Shown one piece after another: positions 45,143 through 54,367 of a stretch of DNA of 64,000 bases (the stretch's first letter is position 1; every line of letters begins with the position of its first letter). The notes below the pieces were generated by a model. It was not told the origin of the DNA and did no database searches. It saw only the letters and a program-made list of their open reading frames with translations. A program made the position numbers and the translations under genes. The stretch covers positions 4,309 to 68,308 of the forward strand of contig JANMNW010000674.1 in NCBI GenBank assembly GCA_031368515.1, given 5' to 3'. The DNA is from CANJQH01 sp031368515 (GTDB lineage Bacteria; Chloroflexota; Anaerolineae; J036; Brachytrichaceae).

Positions 45143-46282
45143 ATGAAGATCACCAACATCGAAGGCTTTCCGGTCTGGGGCGGTCATCGCAACTATTTCT
45201 TTCTGGTCATCGACACCGACGAGGGCATTTACGGCGTGGGCGAAGGAGGCATCACCAGCCGCGAACTCGCCTCGGTTGGCTATATCGATCACATCAAGCC
45301 ATTGCTGATCGGCCAGGACCCATTTCGCATCGAGCACCTGTGGCAGCTGCTGTGGCGCGGCGGCTTCTTCCCGGCTGAAGGCATCGCCGCGGCCACCATA
45401 TCGGCCATCGACATCGCCTTGTGGGACATCAAGGGCAAGGCGCTGAACGTGCCGGCATACGACTTGATGGGGGGCCGGGTGCGCGACAAGGTGGTGTGCT
45501 ATCCGCACAACTCCGGCCATCACATGGACACACAAGCGATCGTCGATTCGTGCCAGAAAACCAAGGCCGAAGGCTGGAAGTTCGTGCGCTGGGGCGTGCC
45601 GAGCGAAGGCGACATTCTGGAGCCGCGCCGGGTAGTGGCGGCGTCGATCAAGCAGATGCAGGCGGTGCGCGAGGCGGTGGGCGACGAGATCGAGATCGCG
45701 TTCGATGTGCACACACGCCTGGATTTGCCCGACGCGCTGTGGCTGTGCACCGAAAGCGAGGCGCTGCGGCCGTATTTCATCGAGGACCCGTTGCGCAGCG
45801 AAAATGCCGATTCATTCAAGACGCTGCGGCCGCGCACACGCGTGCCGCTGGCCGCGGGCGAGCAGTTCAGCAGCAAGTGGCGCTTCCGCGAGATGATCGA
45901 AAACGAGTGGATCGATTACGCGCGCGTGGATCTGTGCATCGTCGGCGGCTTCACGGAGGCCAAAAAGATCGCCGGCTGGTGCGAGACGCACTACATCAAC
46001 ATGGTGGTGCATAACCCGCTCGGGCCGGTGTCCAGCGCGGCGTGTTTGCAGTTCAACCTGGCGGTGCCCAACTTCGGCGTGCAAGAGCAGCCGACCAAAC
46101 CGGGCAGCATGCTGACCGATGTGGTGCCGGTGCAGCCCGAATGGCGCGACGGCTATCTGCTCCCGCCCACGCGGCCCGGGCTGGGCATCGAGTTCGACCG
46201 CGACGCCGCCCGCAAGCACCCGTTTAAGTTGGCCGAGTTGCCGCACCTGCGGCGCGACGATGGCAGTGTGACGAATTGGTAA
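45143..46282 (+). CDS. Enolase-superfamily sugar-acid dehydratase (galactonate dehydratase/mandelate racemase-like)
   Basis: 379 residues. The capping domain opens MKITNIEGFPVWGGHRNYFF, and the barrel carries the metal ligands Asp in IAFDVHTRLDL, Glu in FIEDPLRSEN and Glu in AAGEQFSSKW. The catalytic His is expected in the HNPLGPVSSAA segment typical of galactonate dehydratases. It would dehydrate an aldonic acid to a 2-keto-3-deoxy acid. ATG 45143 begins the conserved N-terminus; the 91-base gap to the divergent aldo/keto reductase holds both promoters. Confidence 0.9.
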   Translation: MKITNIEGFPVWGGHRNYFFLVIDTDEGIYGVGEGGITSRELASVGYIDHIKPLLIGQDPFRIEHLWQLLWRGGFFPAEGIAAATISAIDIALWDIKGKALNVPAYDLMGGRVRDKVVCYPHNSGHHMDTQAIVDSCQKTKAEGWKFVRWGVPSEGDILEPRRVVAASIKQMQAVREAVGDEIEIAFDVHTRLDLPDALWLCTESEALRPYFIEDPLRSENADSFKTLRPRTRVPLAAGEQFSSKWRFREMIENEWIDYARVDLCIVGGFTEAKKIAGWCETHYINMVVHNPLGPVSSAACLQFNLAVPNFGVQEQPTKPGSMLTDVVPVQPEWRDGYLLPPTRPGLGIEFDRDAARKHPFKLAELPHLRRDDGSVTNW

Positions 46283-46292
46283 GGGCGAGAGG

Positions 46293-47339
46293 TCACACGA
46301 AATAACGATATAGAAGGTTGCCTGCCTTCTCCGTCACATCATCAGATACCTGTCCGTCCACAAACAGTCCGGTTAATGCTCCAAAAAGCGACTTTATTTG
46401 CGCTTCTGAAGGAATGGGCGCGTACCCTGCCGGCTCAAACCGCAAAAAAGAAATTGTGCCATCTTCAGTTGCGTACTTCTGCTTGAAACGAATCAGGCCC
46501 TCCTGATCCCAGTCGCTCAAGCCAAAATCGACCCATGCACAGCCTTGCGCTTTTGCAAGCTTTATGAGTTCCCAGACAATGATGTCATTGGGGCGCGCGC
46601 CAAGCTGATTGCGGGCCGACGCATTGAACTTGTAGTACAGCGTATCTTGCCAGCGGAGAACAAGCGTGCCCGCAATGACACTGCCATCCACCGAGGCCAG
46701 GAGAATGCCGCCATTCTTCGGCGCTATCCAGTGTTCGAAAATTGCCTCAAAGAAAGTCCACGGTTGCGCCAGCATGCCATATTTGTACTTTCTGACCGCC
46801 AGATGCATTTCATAGTAGGCTCGCATGGCTTCGCCATCCTGCCTGTAAGTCACTTCGACCCTGTCGCGTTGAGCTTTCTTAATTGCACGGCGTGTAGACT
46901 CATCATTGCGCTGCCAGATGTCTTCCAGATCAGGTGTGATATCTATTCGATGCCAGCGCGCCTTTTTGGTTTCCGCAAAACGCGGGTCGTGCCGCACAAT
47001 GTGGTTGTGCAATGGGCGGATTATGATCGGTGATCTCTGTTCACAAAGGGAGGTGATCAACTCTGACCACAGTCCTTCTGTGGTTACCAGAGGATCACAA
47101 TAGTCCGAAAACGGCATGGAGACCAGCCGGTTGCCCAGCATGTCAGACACGCGTGCAAATGAAATTCCTGCGGTCAATAGTCCACTTGCGTCGGTGATGG
47201 CCTGAGCTTCAAAGGTGAATCCATAGCAGTCAGCAAGAACAGCCAGCCATGCCGGTGCGTGAAAAAGCGAGCTGGGTCCACCCGAAATAAACCTATGCCA
47301 TCGTGGGTCTGTGATGGGATCTAGCGTGATGATGCTCAT
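46293..47339 (-). CDS. FemAB/GNAT-like acyltransferase of a surface polysaccharide cluster
   Basis: 348 residues with the double-GNAT arrangement of FemAB-type or BioF2-like proteins: an N-terminal half with RFISGGPSSLFHAPAWLAVL and PFSDYCDPL, and a C-terminal half with GGILLASVDGSVIAGTLVL, YYKFNASARNQLGARPNDII and WVDFGLSDWDQEGLIRFKQK. Such proteins transfer aminoacyl or acyl groups to glycans or peptidoglycan precursors. It is the last gene of the leftward, lower-GC polysaccharide region, separated from the lyase gene by a strong hairpin. Confidence 0.85.
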   Translation of the reverse strand: MSIITLDPITDPRWHRFISGGPSSLFHAPAWLAVLADCYGFTFEAQAITDASGLLTAGISFARVSDMLGNRLVSMPFSDYCDPLVTTEGLWSELITSLCEQRSPIIIRPLHNHIVRHDPRFAETKKARWHRIDITPDLEDIWQRNDESTRRAIKKAQRDRVEVTYRQDGEAMRAYYEMHLAVRKYKYGMLAQPWTFFEAIFEHWIAPKNGGILLASVDGSVIAGTLVLRWQDTLYYKFNASARNQLGARPNDIIVWELIKLAKAQGCAWVDFGLSDWDQEGLIRFKQKYATEDGTISFLRFEPAGYAPIPSEAQIKSLFGALTGLFVDGQVSDDVTEKAGNLLYRYFV

Positions 47340-47411
47340 GAACTATGAATTCCTCCATGCGAAATGTTCTGCGAGTGCGCAACTTCCAAGTTGCTTGCCA
47401 AAAGCGTGGGC

Positions 47412-47460
47412 GCCGATTTGCCCGTACCCGTCGCGTGTCGACGGGTACGGGCAAATCGGC
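47412..47460 (-). terminator. 22-bp perfect hairpin, terminator-like
   Basis: GCCGATTTGCCCGTACCCGTCG (22 bases, 47412-47433; pairing read as GCCGATTTG then CCCGTACCCGTCG) is followed by a 5-base loop and its exact complement (47439-47460). It lies 24-72 bases past the stop of the heparinase-like gene. On the minus strand the sequence after the stem is GCCCACGCTTTTGG, only a short T-run; on the plus strand TTGTTTTT follows. It may end the polysaccharide transcript or be a copy of a dispersed repeat. Confidence 0.6.
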
Positions 47461-47483
47461 GGGCATTGTTTTTGGACTGTTGC

Positions 47484-49838
47484 CTAGAATGTGATGACCA
47501 CAAATTCGTCACTTTGAATATACGGATGTCTTGCGCCGTTGACCCTAACAAATGTTGCCTTGGGTGCACGGATCGCGAGCTCCGAGCCGGGACGCATGTC
47601 GGCCGCGCTAACTTCAATTCCCCCGACAGCGTAGGTGACCTCCAAACCAGATCCTGTCCACCCCCGTACAAAAGTTGTGTCTTCAATTCTCACTTGACTT
47701 CCAAAAGCCATGAATATTTGGGCCACTGAGCCAGCGTTTCTCCTTACAACCACGTTTCGGCTGTCACTGGAAATGCCTTGTTGATCGACAACCGAGCGTG
47801 GAAAGTCATAGTTGAACAGAAGCTCCTGATCGAGAGCACCTTCAGCCCTGAAGTGAACCCGGATGCTCAACTGGCTCGCATTGTTACTTGTTGACTCAAC
47901 ATGCGGAGGTTGCACCCATGCAGTTCCATCAGGCGGAAACAGGATGTTGACAAAGCGTGTTTCTGTCGTCGGGCTGGAGGGGCTGATCGCGACATAGCCC
48001 GATTCAACTCCCGTGTCATCGATATGGCCACCCAATCGAAAGTGCGGTTTGTCTGGCAGCAATGAAAGCACATGCAAGGCCTGATTGTCTGAAACCCCGC
48101 CTCGCACCCAGCTGTCTGTCATGGCAATATCCATTGCCTTGACACCGAAATGGGACAGCCACTCCACCAACCTGGGAGCCCTCACTGAAACGTCATCGAC
48201 CATTACGAAATAGCTGGGGCGCACAAAAACGACCTGCCTGATGAAACGAGTGACCCCCTGCGCTTGGTCATACGCAAGGGTTGCATTCGATTCCAAATAG
48301 TCATGCATGTGAGTACTGGCGGCCGTTTGGACGGCCGTTCCGCCTTGCAACCTCACGAGCTCGCTGAGCAAGATATCGTCAGCAGCCGGGCGCCATTGCC
48401 CCTTCCCATCCACCAAAACGGTGTTGCTGAACTCGGTATCCAGCATATCGTAGCGCTTTACGGATGGCGCCAGCCAGCGACCACCACCAAACAAGTAGAA
48501 GCTGTTTGCATCAGCGTGATCGTGTCCCACGTTCAATACGCATTGCCGGCAGGCGTTCCATGGTCCTTGCTCCTGTAAAAATGCATTCGCAGCAGCGTTT
48601 CCGCCAAATGGGCCGTTTTTTAGAGCGAAAACCAGGGACGAGTCCTGCCACCCTGTCCGCCACACAATGGCGCCAAGATCTGCAAAAATCCGGCTATTTG
48701 GAAGACGATCCGGGCGATTGGGCGCAACAGAATCGTCGCCATAAAGAAAACCTAAGGCATCCCAGGGAGCACTGTAAACATTGGGCGGATCACGATTGTC
48801 AAGTTCACCAGCCAGCCACTGCGCAACCGGGTCATGATACTCGGCCGCCACAAAACGCAATAGATTTCGCGGTTTGAAGCCATCAGACCACGACCATGCG
48901 AAGTTCCCGTATGCCAAAATGAAACGATCAAGCCCGTCCTGGCTCGGAAGATGGTTGTATAGGCGCCAGGCGCCGTAATTGCTGAGGTACCGATGCGGCA
49001 AATCGTCCTGGCTCGCAAGCCGGCGAAGGTTGTACCAAAAGGGCAGCACCATTGTCAAGCCATAGCTTTGATATGGAATGCTTTCATGCCAACTGCCATC
49101 TGTGATGCGAGTGAGAAGATCACGCACATGTGACAGCCGTTCCGCCGCAAGTGAGATCCACACAGGCGAGCGATTATCTTCGCCATGCAGAGCCATGCCC
49201 GCGACGCCCAGCGCGCTATACGCGGTCCAGCTATGGTTTTGCGCGTACGAGAAAGGCCACCAATTGTTCCAAGCCGGATCGAACCGGCTGGTGGCCGCCT
49301 CATAAAGCGACTGCGCCCAATGTCCGAGCCGTTCTTTTATGATGCTGCGCTCGCTGTTCGTCAGCTTGTCATACATCCAGTCGTACGCCAGGGCATTGCC
49401 CAGCAGCATGTGCGCGTGGCCAAGGTCACGCCATCCATGCTCGCCCCATTTCGTCCACGATGCGTAGGTAAGCATCAACATTTTGGTGCGCTCACAGACC
49501 GTCGCATCGTTATGCAACGTGCAGTCCAATGCCAGCGGAATCAGCTGATTGCCTGCGTTCCGATAATGATTAAGCGCATCGTCAGCCGGCATCTCGAGGG
49601 GCAGCGCTGACCCGATTGATTCACGGGAAAACAAAGCGATATTCGCCCATGTGCCAAACGAGTCTCTCTGGGCGCGGGCGCGCAGTTTGGGAAGGTCAGC
49701 CGCTGCAAAATAGAGTCGAGGATGATCAGTAACGGTGATGACAAGCCGACGCTCAAGCGCTGACGCACACCCCGAGGCGGCCAGCGCCACAGCGAACAAC
49801 AACCAAATTAGTATCCTGCTTGTCGAGGCCACACGCAT
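47484..49838 (-). CDS. Heparinase II/III-like polysaccharide lyase, lipoprotein or secreted
   Basis: 784 residues from ATG 49838, giving a signal peptide (RILIWLLFAVALAASGC, lipobox Cys24). An alpha/alpha-toroid domain near 45-400 (HPRLYFAAADLPKLRARA, WSYAQNHSWTAYSALG-like PFSYAQNHSWTAYS) is followed by a beta-sandwich heparinase II/III domain with NVGHDHADANSFYLFGGG and VFVRPSYFVMVDDVS. Catalytic His and Tyr are plausible in these segments. In glycan clusters such enzymes trim or turn over the cell's own polymer. Position between glycosyltransferase and FemAB-like genes fits this. Confidence 0.88.
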   Translation of the reverse strand: MRVASTSRILIWLLFAVALAASGCASALERRLVITVTDHPRLYFAAADLPKLRARAQRDSFGTWANIALFSRESIGSALPLEMPADDALNHYRNAGNQLIPLALDCTLHNDATVCERTKMLMLTYASWTKWGEHGWRDLGHAHMLLGNALAYDWMYDKLTNSERSIIKERLGHWAQSLYEAATSRFDPAWNNWWPFSYAQNHSWTAYSALGVAGMALHGEDNRSPVWISLAAERLSHVRDLLTRITDGSWHESIPYQSYGLTMVLPFWYNLRRLASQDDLPHRYLSNYGAWRLYNHLPSQDGLDRFILAYGNFAWSWSDGFKPRNLLRFVAAEYHDPVAQWLAGELDNRDPPNVYSAPWDALGFLYGDDSVAPNRPDRLPNSRIFADLGAIVWRTGWQDSSLVFALKNGPFGGNAAANAFLQEQGPWNACRQCVLNVGHDHADANSFYLFGGGRWLAPSVKRYDMLDTEFSNTVLVDGKGQWRPAADDILLSELVRLQGGTAVQTAASTHMHDYLESNATLAYDQAQGVTRFIRQVVFVRPSYFVMVDDVSVRAPRLVEWLSHFGVKAMDIAMTDSWVRGGVSDNQALHVLSLLPDKPHFRLGGHIDDTGVESGYVAISPSSPTTETRFVNILFPPDGTAWVQPPHVESTSNNASQLSIRVHFRAEGALDQELLFNYDFPRSVVDQQGISSDSRNVVVRRNAGSVAQIFMAFGSQVRIEDTTFVRGWTGSGLEVTYAVGGIEVSAADMRPGSELAIRAPKATFVRVNGARHPYIQSDEFVVITF

Positions 49839-49867
49839 CGGCGGCAATGCACAATCGCAGCAAGCAG

Positions 49868-51082
49868 TCATACGCCAAACAACGATGAGTACGCGGCCAA
49901 GAGGTGCTTCGACTGGCACGCCCACGACAAATGATCTTCCACACGCTTGCGTCCGAGCGCACCCATTTCATCCCTTCGCGCTGGATCATCCATCAGCTCT
50001 GCGATACAAGCCGCGAAGTGCGCCTCGTCATTGGGCGTGGCATACAGCGCAGAATCTCCCGCCGAAAATCGATTCTCGGCCAGATCAAATGCAACGATGG
50101 GCCTGGACATGGCCATGTATTCCATCATCTTGATCACGGTTGACGAGTTATTGTATGGATTCAGGGGATCGGGAACAACGCACAGATCAACGCTGGACAA
50201 AACTTCCCTAACCACATCGTATGGAACGCGTCCTGTAAACCGCACATGGCGAGAAATACCGAGATCCATTGACAACTGCTTTAGCGCGGGGACGGCGGAA
50301 CCGTCACCCACGATTACGCAACACACGTCACGCCTGTTAAGCGTATTGACAAGATTGGCGATCGAACGCAGCAGATAGTCACCGCCATCCTGCGGTCCTA
50401 GAATTCCCACATAGCCTATGACAAAGCTGGCGCTGCCGCGATAGTCTAAATTTGGCGGGGTCGGCCTAAATGTGTCCAGATCCGGCCCATTGCGAACGAC
50501 ATGCACCGCGTCCGCCCGCACCTTGCTGCGCTCGATTTCCTTCTGCTTATAGGACTCGTTGGAGGCGATGATGATGTTGGCGGCCTTGCACGTCAGCCGC
50601 TCGCATAGAACCAACGCGCCAACCACGAGTTTGCTACCCGCACCCCCATCTCCTATGCCCGAGCCGCCCCGCGATCTCGCGTCATACATTTCAGGTGAGA
50701 GATCGTGGTGATCAAATACGAATTTCTTGCCCAAAAGGCGCGCCAAGATACCCAGACCAAAAAAAATGTCCGGTGGATTGTGCGCATGCAGCACATCAAA
50801 ACCATGCCTGACGCCAATCCACGCGGTCAGTGAAAACATCATCACGGCGGCAAAGCCATATTCCACGATAAAACCGAGCGTGCTTTCATGCTCAGGCGGG
50901 TTGGGGAAATAATGAAGTTCCACGCGATCGACCACTTCCCGCCACACACGAGCGCCTTTCGGCCGCGGACATATCACCGACACTCGATAACCAGCCTGAA
51001 TGAGCGTTGAGGCCTCACGCAGCGGGCGCACATCCTTGCGAAAGGTGTTGTTCTCGAGCAACATCAAAATGTGCTTGTTCAT
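49868..51082 (-). CDS. Family 1/4 glycosyltransferase
   Basis: 404 residues, GT-B fold: MNKHILMLLENNTFRKDVRP and the FDVLHAHNPPDIFFGLG donor-domain start; C-terminal FVIGYVGILGPQDGGDYLLR, CVIVGDGSAVPALK, VRFTGRVPYDVVREVLSSVD and VIKMMEYMAMSRPIVAFD. The order and the NNSS loop resemble exopolysaccharide transferases of the ExoL/WbuB kind. ATG overlaps the previous stop (ATGA). Confidence 0.9.
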   Translation of the reverse strand: MNKHILMLLENNTFRKDVRPLREASTLIQAGYRVSVICPRPKGARVWREVVDRVELHYFPNPPEHESTLGFIVEYGFAAVMMFSLTAWIGVRHGFDVLHAHNPPDIFFGLGILARLLGKKFVFDHHDLSPEMYDARSRGGSGIGDGGAGSKLVVGALVLCERLTCKAANIIIASNESYKQKEIERSKVRADAVHVVRNGPDLDTFRPTPPNLDYRGSASFVIGYVGILGPQDGGDYLLRSIANLVNTLNRRDVCCVIVGDGSAVPALKQLSMDLGISRHVRFTGRVPYDVVREVLSSVDLCVVPDPLNPYNNSSTVIKMMEYMAMSRPIVAFDLAENRFSAGDSALYATPNDEAHFAACIAELMDDPARRDEMGALGRKRVEDHLSWACQSKHLLAAYSSLFGV

Positions 51083-52347
51083 TTGGCTGTGCTGATCCTG
51101 GGGTACGTGCCAGCGGCGCGGCGTTCAACAACGGTCTGAAGAAGCGCCGCCAGGCTGGCCACATTTTTCCGCGCGGAGTGCTTCTCCAATATGGTCGCGC
51201 GCGCCGCGCTGCCCAGCCGCTCTCGAAGCTCGCGATCCAATAGCAGCCTTTCAAGAGCCTGCGCCAGTCCATGCGCATCCGCCTGTCTGACGAGAAGACC
51301 GTTCACGCCGTCTTCTATTAATTCCGGAATTCCTGAAGCATCCGTAGAGACAGCAGGAAGGCCGCACGACATGGCTTCGATTAGGGTTAGCGGAATGCCG
51401 TCGCGGTCGCCACTCTTGGCCATCATACTTGCCAGAGCGGAAACACTGCTGGTTCTATAGCAGTCAATCGTCGCCTCATGAGACAGCGCGCCCAATAAGC
51501 GCACACAGCTTCGAACAGCCAACTTGTCGATGCAGGCCTCCAACTCATGCCGGAGCGGGCCATCGCCGACAATCACGCATTCAAACGGAATGCCCTTGTT
51601 GTGCAGCATGGCGCACGCCTCTATCAGGAAGCGGTGTCCTTTCTTTTCGATCAAGCGGCCCACTGACAGAATCCGCAAGGGACCCTTCGTTTGAACGCAA
51701 GAGTCCGGAGTGTAGATGTCAGTCTCGATCCCGTACCGAACGACCGATATCGAGCCGCTTCCACTCTTATTGCAGAGTGATGCAATATACCGTGCATTGT
51801 ATTCCGATATGGTGATGACTTTGTCTGCCTGGTCCAGCAGTCGTCTGACGTTTGTAGCTTCACGTTCAAACAAGTCGAACGCGTGCGGATAAATCGAGAA
51901 AGAGATGCCGGTAAGTTCGCGCACCACTGCAGCGGCCAACGCACCGAGCCACGCGAAATGCGCGTGAATATGTTCCACGCCATCTTTCCTAAGTTCGGCA
52001 GCTACTTGCACGATTTTTGGAAAAAGGATCATACTGCGCAGCCAGATCAGCGGCTCGCGCCATGTCAATCCCGACAGTAGCGCGAGTGCCCGCCAGTATG
52101 CCGCCGGCATTTGAAGCATTGTGGCAAAGTTTGTCGCCAGCACCCGGGCAGACAGCATCGGGCCGTAATGCGTCAGGGGCAGCAGCTCCCGAGATTGCCC
52201 ATGCACAGGCTCATTGGCGCGCGGCGGAAGCAATGAGTACAGGGTGACATCGGCGTGCTCCCTCATCCAAAATATCTCTCTGGCGACAAATGTTTCAGTC
52301 AAAAGAGGAAACCGATGCAAGAGATACGCCACCTTCAAGCGCGTCAT
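51079..52347 (-). CDS. Family 4 glycosyltransferase (colanic acid-type)
   Basis: 422 residues. Opening MTRLKVAYLLHRFPLLTETFV is characteristic of WcaL/AmsK-like transferases; HAHFAWLGALAAAVV, LRILSVGRLIEKKGHRFLIEA and GDRDGIPLTLIEAMSCGLP (the EX7E region) follow. GGAGG precedes ATG 52347 by about 8 bases, so the longer frame is not used. Probably adds a sugar to the repeat unit. Confidence 0.92.
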   Translation of the reverse strand: MTRLKVAYLLHRFPLLTETFVAREIFWMREHADVTLYSLLPPRANEPVHGQSRELLPLTHYGPMLSARVLATNFATMLQMPAAYWRALALLSGLTWREPLIWLRSMILFPKIVQVAAELRKDGVEHIHAHFAWLGALAAAVVRELTGISFSIYPHAFDLFEREATNVRRLLDQADKVITISEYNARYIASLCNKSGSGSISVVRYGIETDIYTPDSCVQTKGPLRILSVGRLIEKKGHRFLIEACAMLHNKGIPFECVIVGDGPLRHELEACIDKLAVRSCVRLLGALSHEATIDCYRTSSVSALASMMAKSGDRDGIPLTLIEAMSCGLPAVSTDASGIPELIEDGVNGLLVRQADAHGLAQALERLLLDRELRERLGSAARATILEKHSARKNVASLAALLQTVVERRAAGTYPRISTAK

Positions 52348-52447
52348 ATGAAGTTCCTCCTCGAAACACACGCCTCTGAGCCGTGACACATCTCGAATGA
52401 AACTACCCTATGCTTTGTTTCGCAGCAGGTTCCAATTCGAAGGATAT

Positions 52448-54364
52448 TCATCTGCGAGCCTCTTGCGCCAGACCATGACCTGGCTGTTTGTCAACAAAAG
52501 TCTGTTGCCAAAGCTCTATGTTGATCAATCCCCAGATCAAGGAGCTGTGATCCGCAAAACCCGACTCATGCTCGTGCAACAAGCCCGACACATAGTTGGC
52601 TGAAAACAACCCGCGCGTCATTATGGTTGCAGACGAAAGAGTATCTCGGACGTACTCCCGTAGTTCGTTTCGAAACCAACTGGCATAGGCCACCGGGAAT
52701 CCTTTCTTTGCGCGCCGGCTCGTTTCCGGCGGCAGCCACTGGGCCGCCGTCTTTCTGAGTAGATATTTCCGCGTCAAACCTCGGATTTTCAGCCGAGTGG
52801 GGAGTCGCGCAGCAAATTCCACCAGCTTGTGATCCAAAAGCGGAACACGTGCCTCAAGCGATACCGCCATCGCCATCTTGTCCCCACGAGCCAACAGGTC
52901 ATCCGGCAGCCACAGTTTGCTGTCAACATACAACATGCGGTTTAGTCGATTGGATGTTCGGCTGCGCGACAATTGCTCGCCTACCGCGTCGTACGCTGCA
53001 TGTTCGGGCATCACCGATCGTGCGTGGTCGGTCAACAATGCTTGCCGCCGATGCCTGTTGAATAACGGAAACCATTCCACCAGGCGCATAGCCTCGTCAT
53101 TTACATTGATGGCCGCGTATGCCTTTTTGATTCGATTCATGCCGGGAATCGTGCGCGACAACATAGACGCAAGCTTGAGTACGTTTCTGGGCATGACCTG
53201 CACGACGGGCGCAAAGCACTCGCCCAGATATCGGGCGTAACCACCAAACAGTTCGTCACCGCCTTCTCCGGTCAACACCGTCTTGACATCGCGCGCGGCA
53301 GCTCGTGCCAGGCAATAGTTGGCCAGCGCCGCATCATCGGCGATGGGCTGATCCAGGTGCCACACAACCTTATTGACGCTGTTCAGGAAGTCGCCAGGCG
53401 TGACAATCACCTCCGTGTGTTCAGTCGCGCAGTGTCTCGAGACGCTTCGGGCATAAGGCAGTTCGCCGGTCACCCCCTTCGTGGCTGCAAATCCCAGCGC
53501 GTAGGTCTTCACCGGGCTGTTCACGTAACGGGACATAATGGCCACGATGCTGCTTGAGTCCAATCCGCCGCTCAAAAACGCACCCACGGGCACATCGCCA
53601 ATCAGGTGCATTTTTACGCACTCGCGCAGTAATCCGTCCAACTCCTCGGCATAATCGCGCTCGCGCCGCGCCTTTGCTTCCTCAACAAATGACAAGTCCC
53701 AATATTGTTTCGTCACCGCGCCACGGCCCGCCGCGCATGTCAAAACGTGTCCGGGCTGCAGCGCCCGTATCCCTGCAAACATGGTCATGGGCGCAGGAAC
53801 ATATTGCAGTGAAATGAACGCAGACATTGCCGCGTAATCCACGCTTGGGCAAACCGCTGGGTGCTGCAAGATCGCCTTGATCTCCGACGCGAATACCAAG
53901 GTCTTCCCATCGTCGTAGTAATAAATCGGCTTGATGCCAAGTCGGTCTCGAGCCAGAACAAGTTGGCGTTTCGCGCCGTCCCAAATTGCAACACCAAACA
54001 TGCCGCGCAGGTGCTCGACAAATCCCAGTCCATGTTCTTCATAAAGATGGGCAATGACTTCAGTGTCGCTTTCGGTCGTCAGTTGATGCCCTTGTAGCAG
54101 CAGATTGCGGCGAAGCTCGCGATAGTTATATGTCTCGCCGTTGTAAGCGACTGCAACGCTACGATCTTCATTGAACATAGGCTGATGCCCGTTTTTCAAA
54201 TCGACAATGCTCAGCCGCTGGGCACCAATTGCCGCTTCATTGTCAATGACCCACCCTTTGTCGTCCGGTCCTCGATGTTGCAGGACGTCCAGCATGGCGC
54301 GCAACACGTCAGAAGAAACGTGAGCTCCGTTTGCATAGTTGTGAATCCCGGCGATGCCACACAT
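52448..54364 (-). CDS. Glutamine-hydrolysing asparagine synthetase-like amidotransferase
   Basis: 638 residues: N-terminal Ntn glutaminase with nucleophile Cys2 (MCGIAGIHNY), RLSIVDL and NGETYNY; C-terminal synthetase with PP-loop SGGLDSSSIVAI and TGEGGDELFGGY. Full length for AsnB. Copies located in exopolysaccharide clusters are thought to amidate sugars or uronic acids rather than make free asparagine; that role is inferred from context. Between two glycosyltransferase genes. Confidence 0.92.
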   Translation of the reverse strand: MCGIAGIHNYANGAHVSSDVLRAMLDVLQHRGPDDKGWVIDNEAAIGAQRLSIVDLKNGHQPMFNEDRSVAVAYNGETYNYRELRRNLLLQGHQLTTESDTEVIAHLYEEHGLGFVEHLRGMFGVAIWDGAKRQLVLARDRLGIKPIYYYDDGKTLVFASEIKAILQHPAVCPSVDYAAMSAFISLQYVPAPMTMFAGIRALQPGHVLTCAAGRGAVTKQYWDLSFVEEAKARRERDYAEELDGLLRECVKMHLIGDVPVGAFLSGGLDSSSIVAIMSRYVNSPVKTYALGFAATKGVTGELPYARSVSRHCATEHTEVIVTPGDFLNSVNKVVWHLDQPIADDAALANYCLARAAARDVKTVLTGEGGDELFGGYARYLGECFAPVVQVMPRNVLKLASMLSRTIPGMNRIKKAYAAINVNDEAMRLVEWFPLFNRHRRQALLTDHARSVMPEHAAYDAVGEQLSRSRTSNRLNRMLYVDSKLWLPDDLLARGDKMAMAVSLEARVPLLDHKLVEFAARLPTRLKIRGLTRKYLLRKTAAQWLPPETSRRAKKGFPVAYASWFRNELREYVRDTLSSATIMTRGLFSANYVSGLLHEHESGFADHSSLIWGLINIELWQQTFVDKQPGHGLAQEARR

Positions 54365-54367
54365 TTT

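Noticed and set aside
44257..45378. 373-codon plus-strand frame across the aldo/keto reductase and into the dehydratase gene
   Set aside because: It overlaps two recognisable genes and shows no similarity of its own.
47336..47686. 116-codon minus-strand frame overlapping the end of the heparinase-like gene
   Set aside because: It runs through the 22-bp hairpin and overlaps a better-supported gene; product has no recognisable feature.
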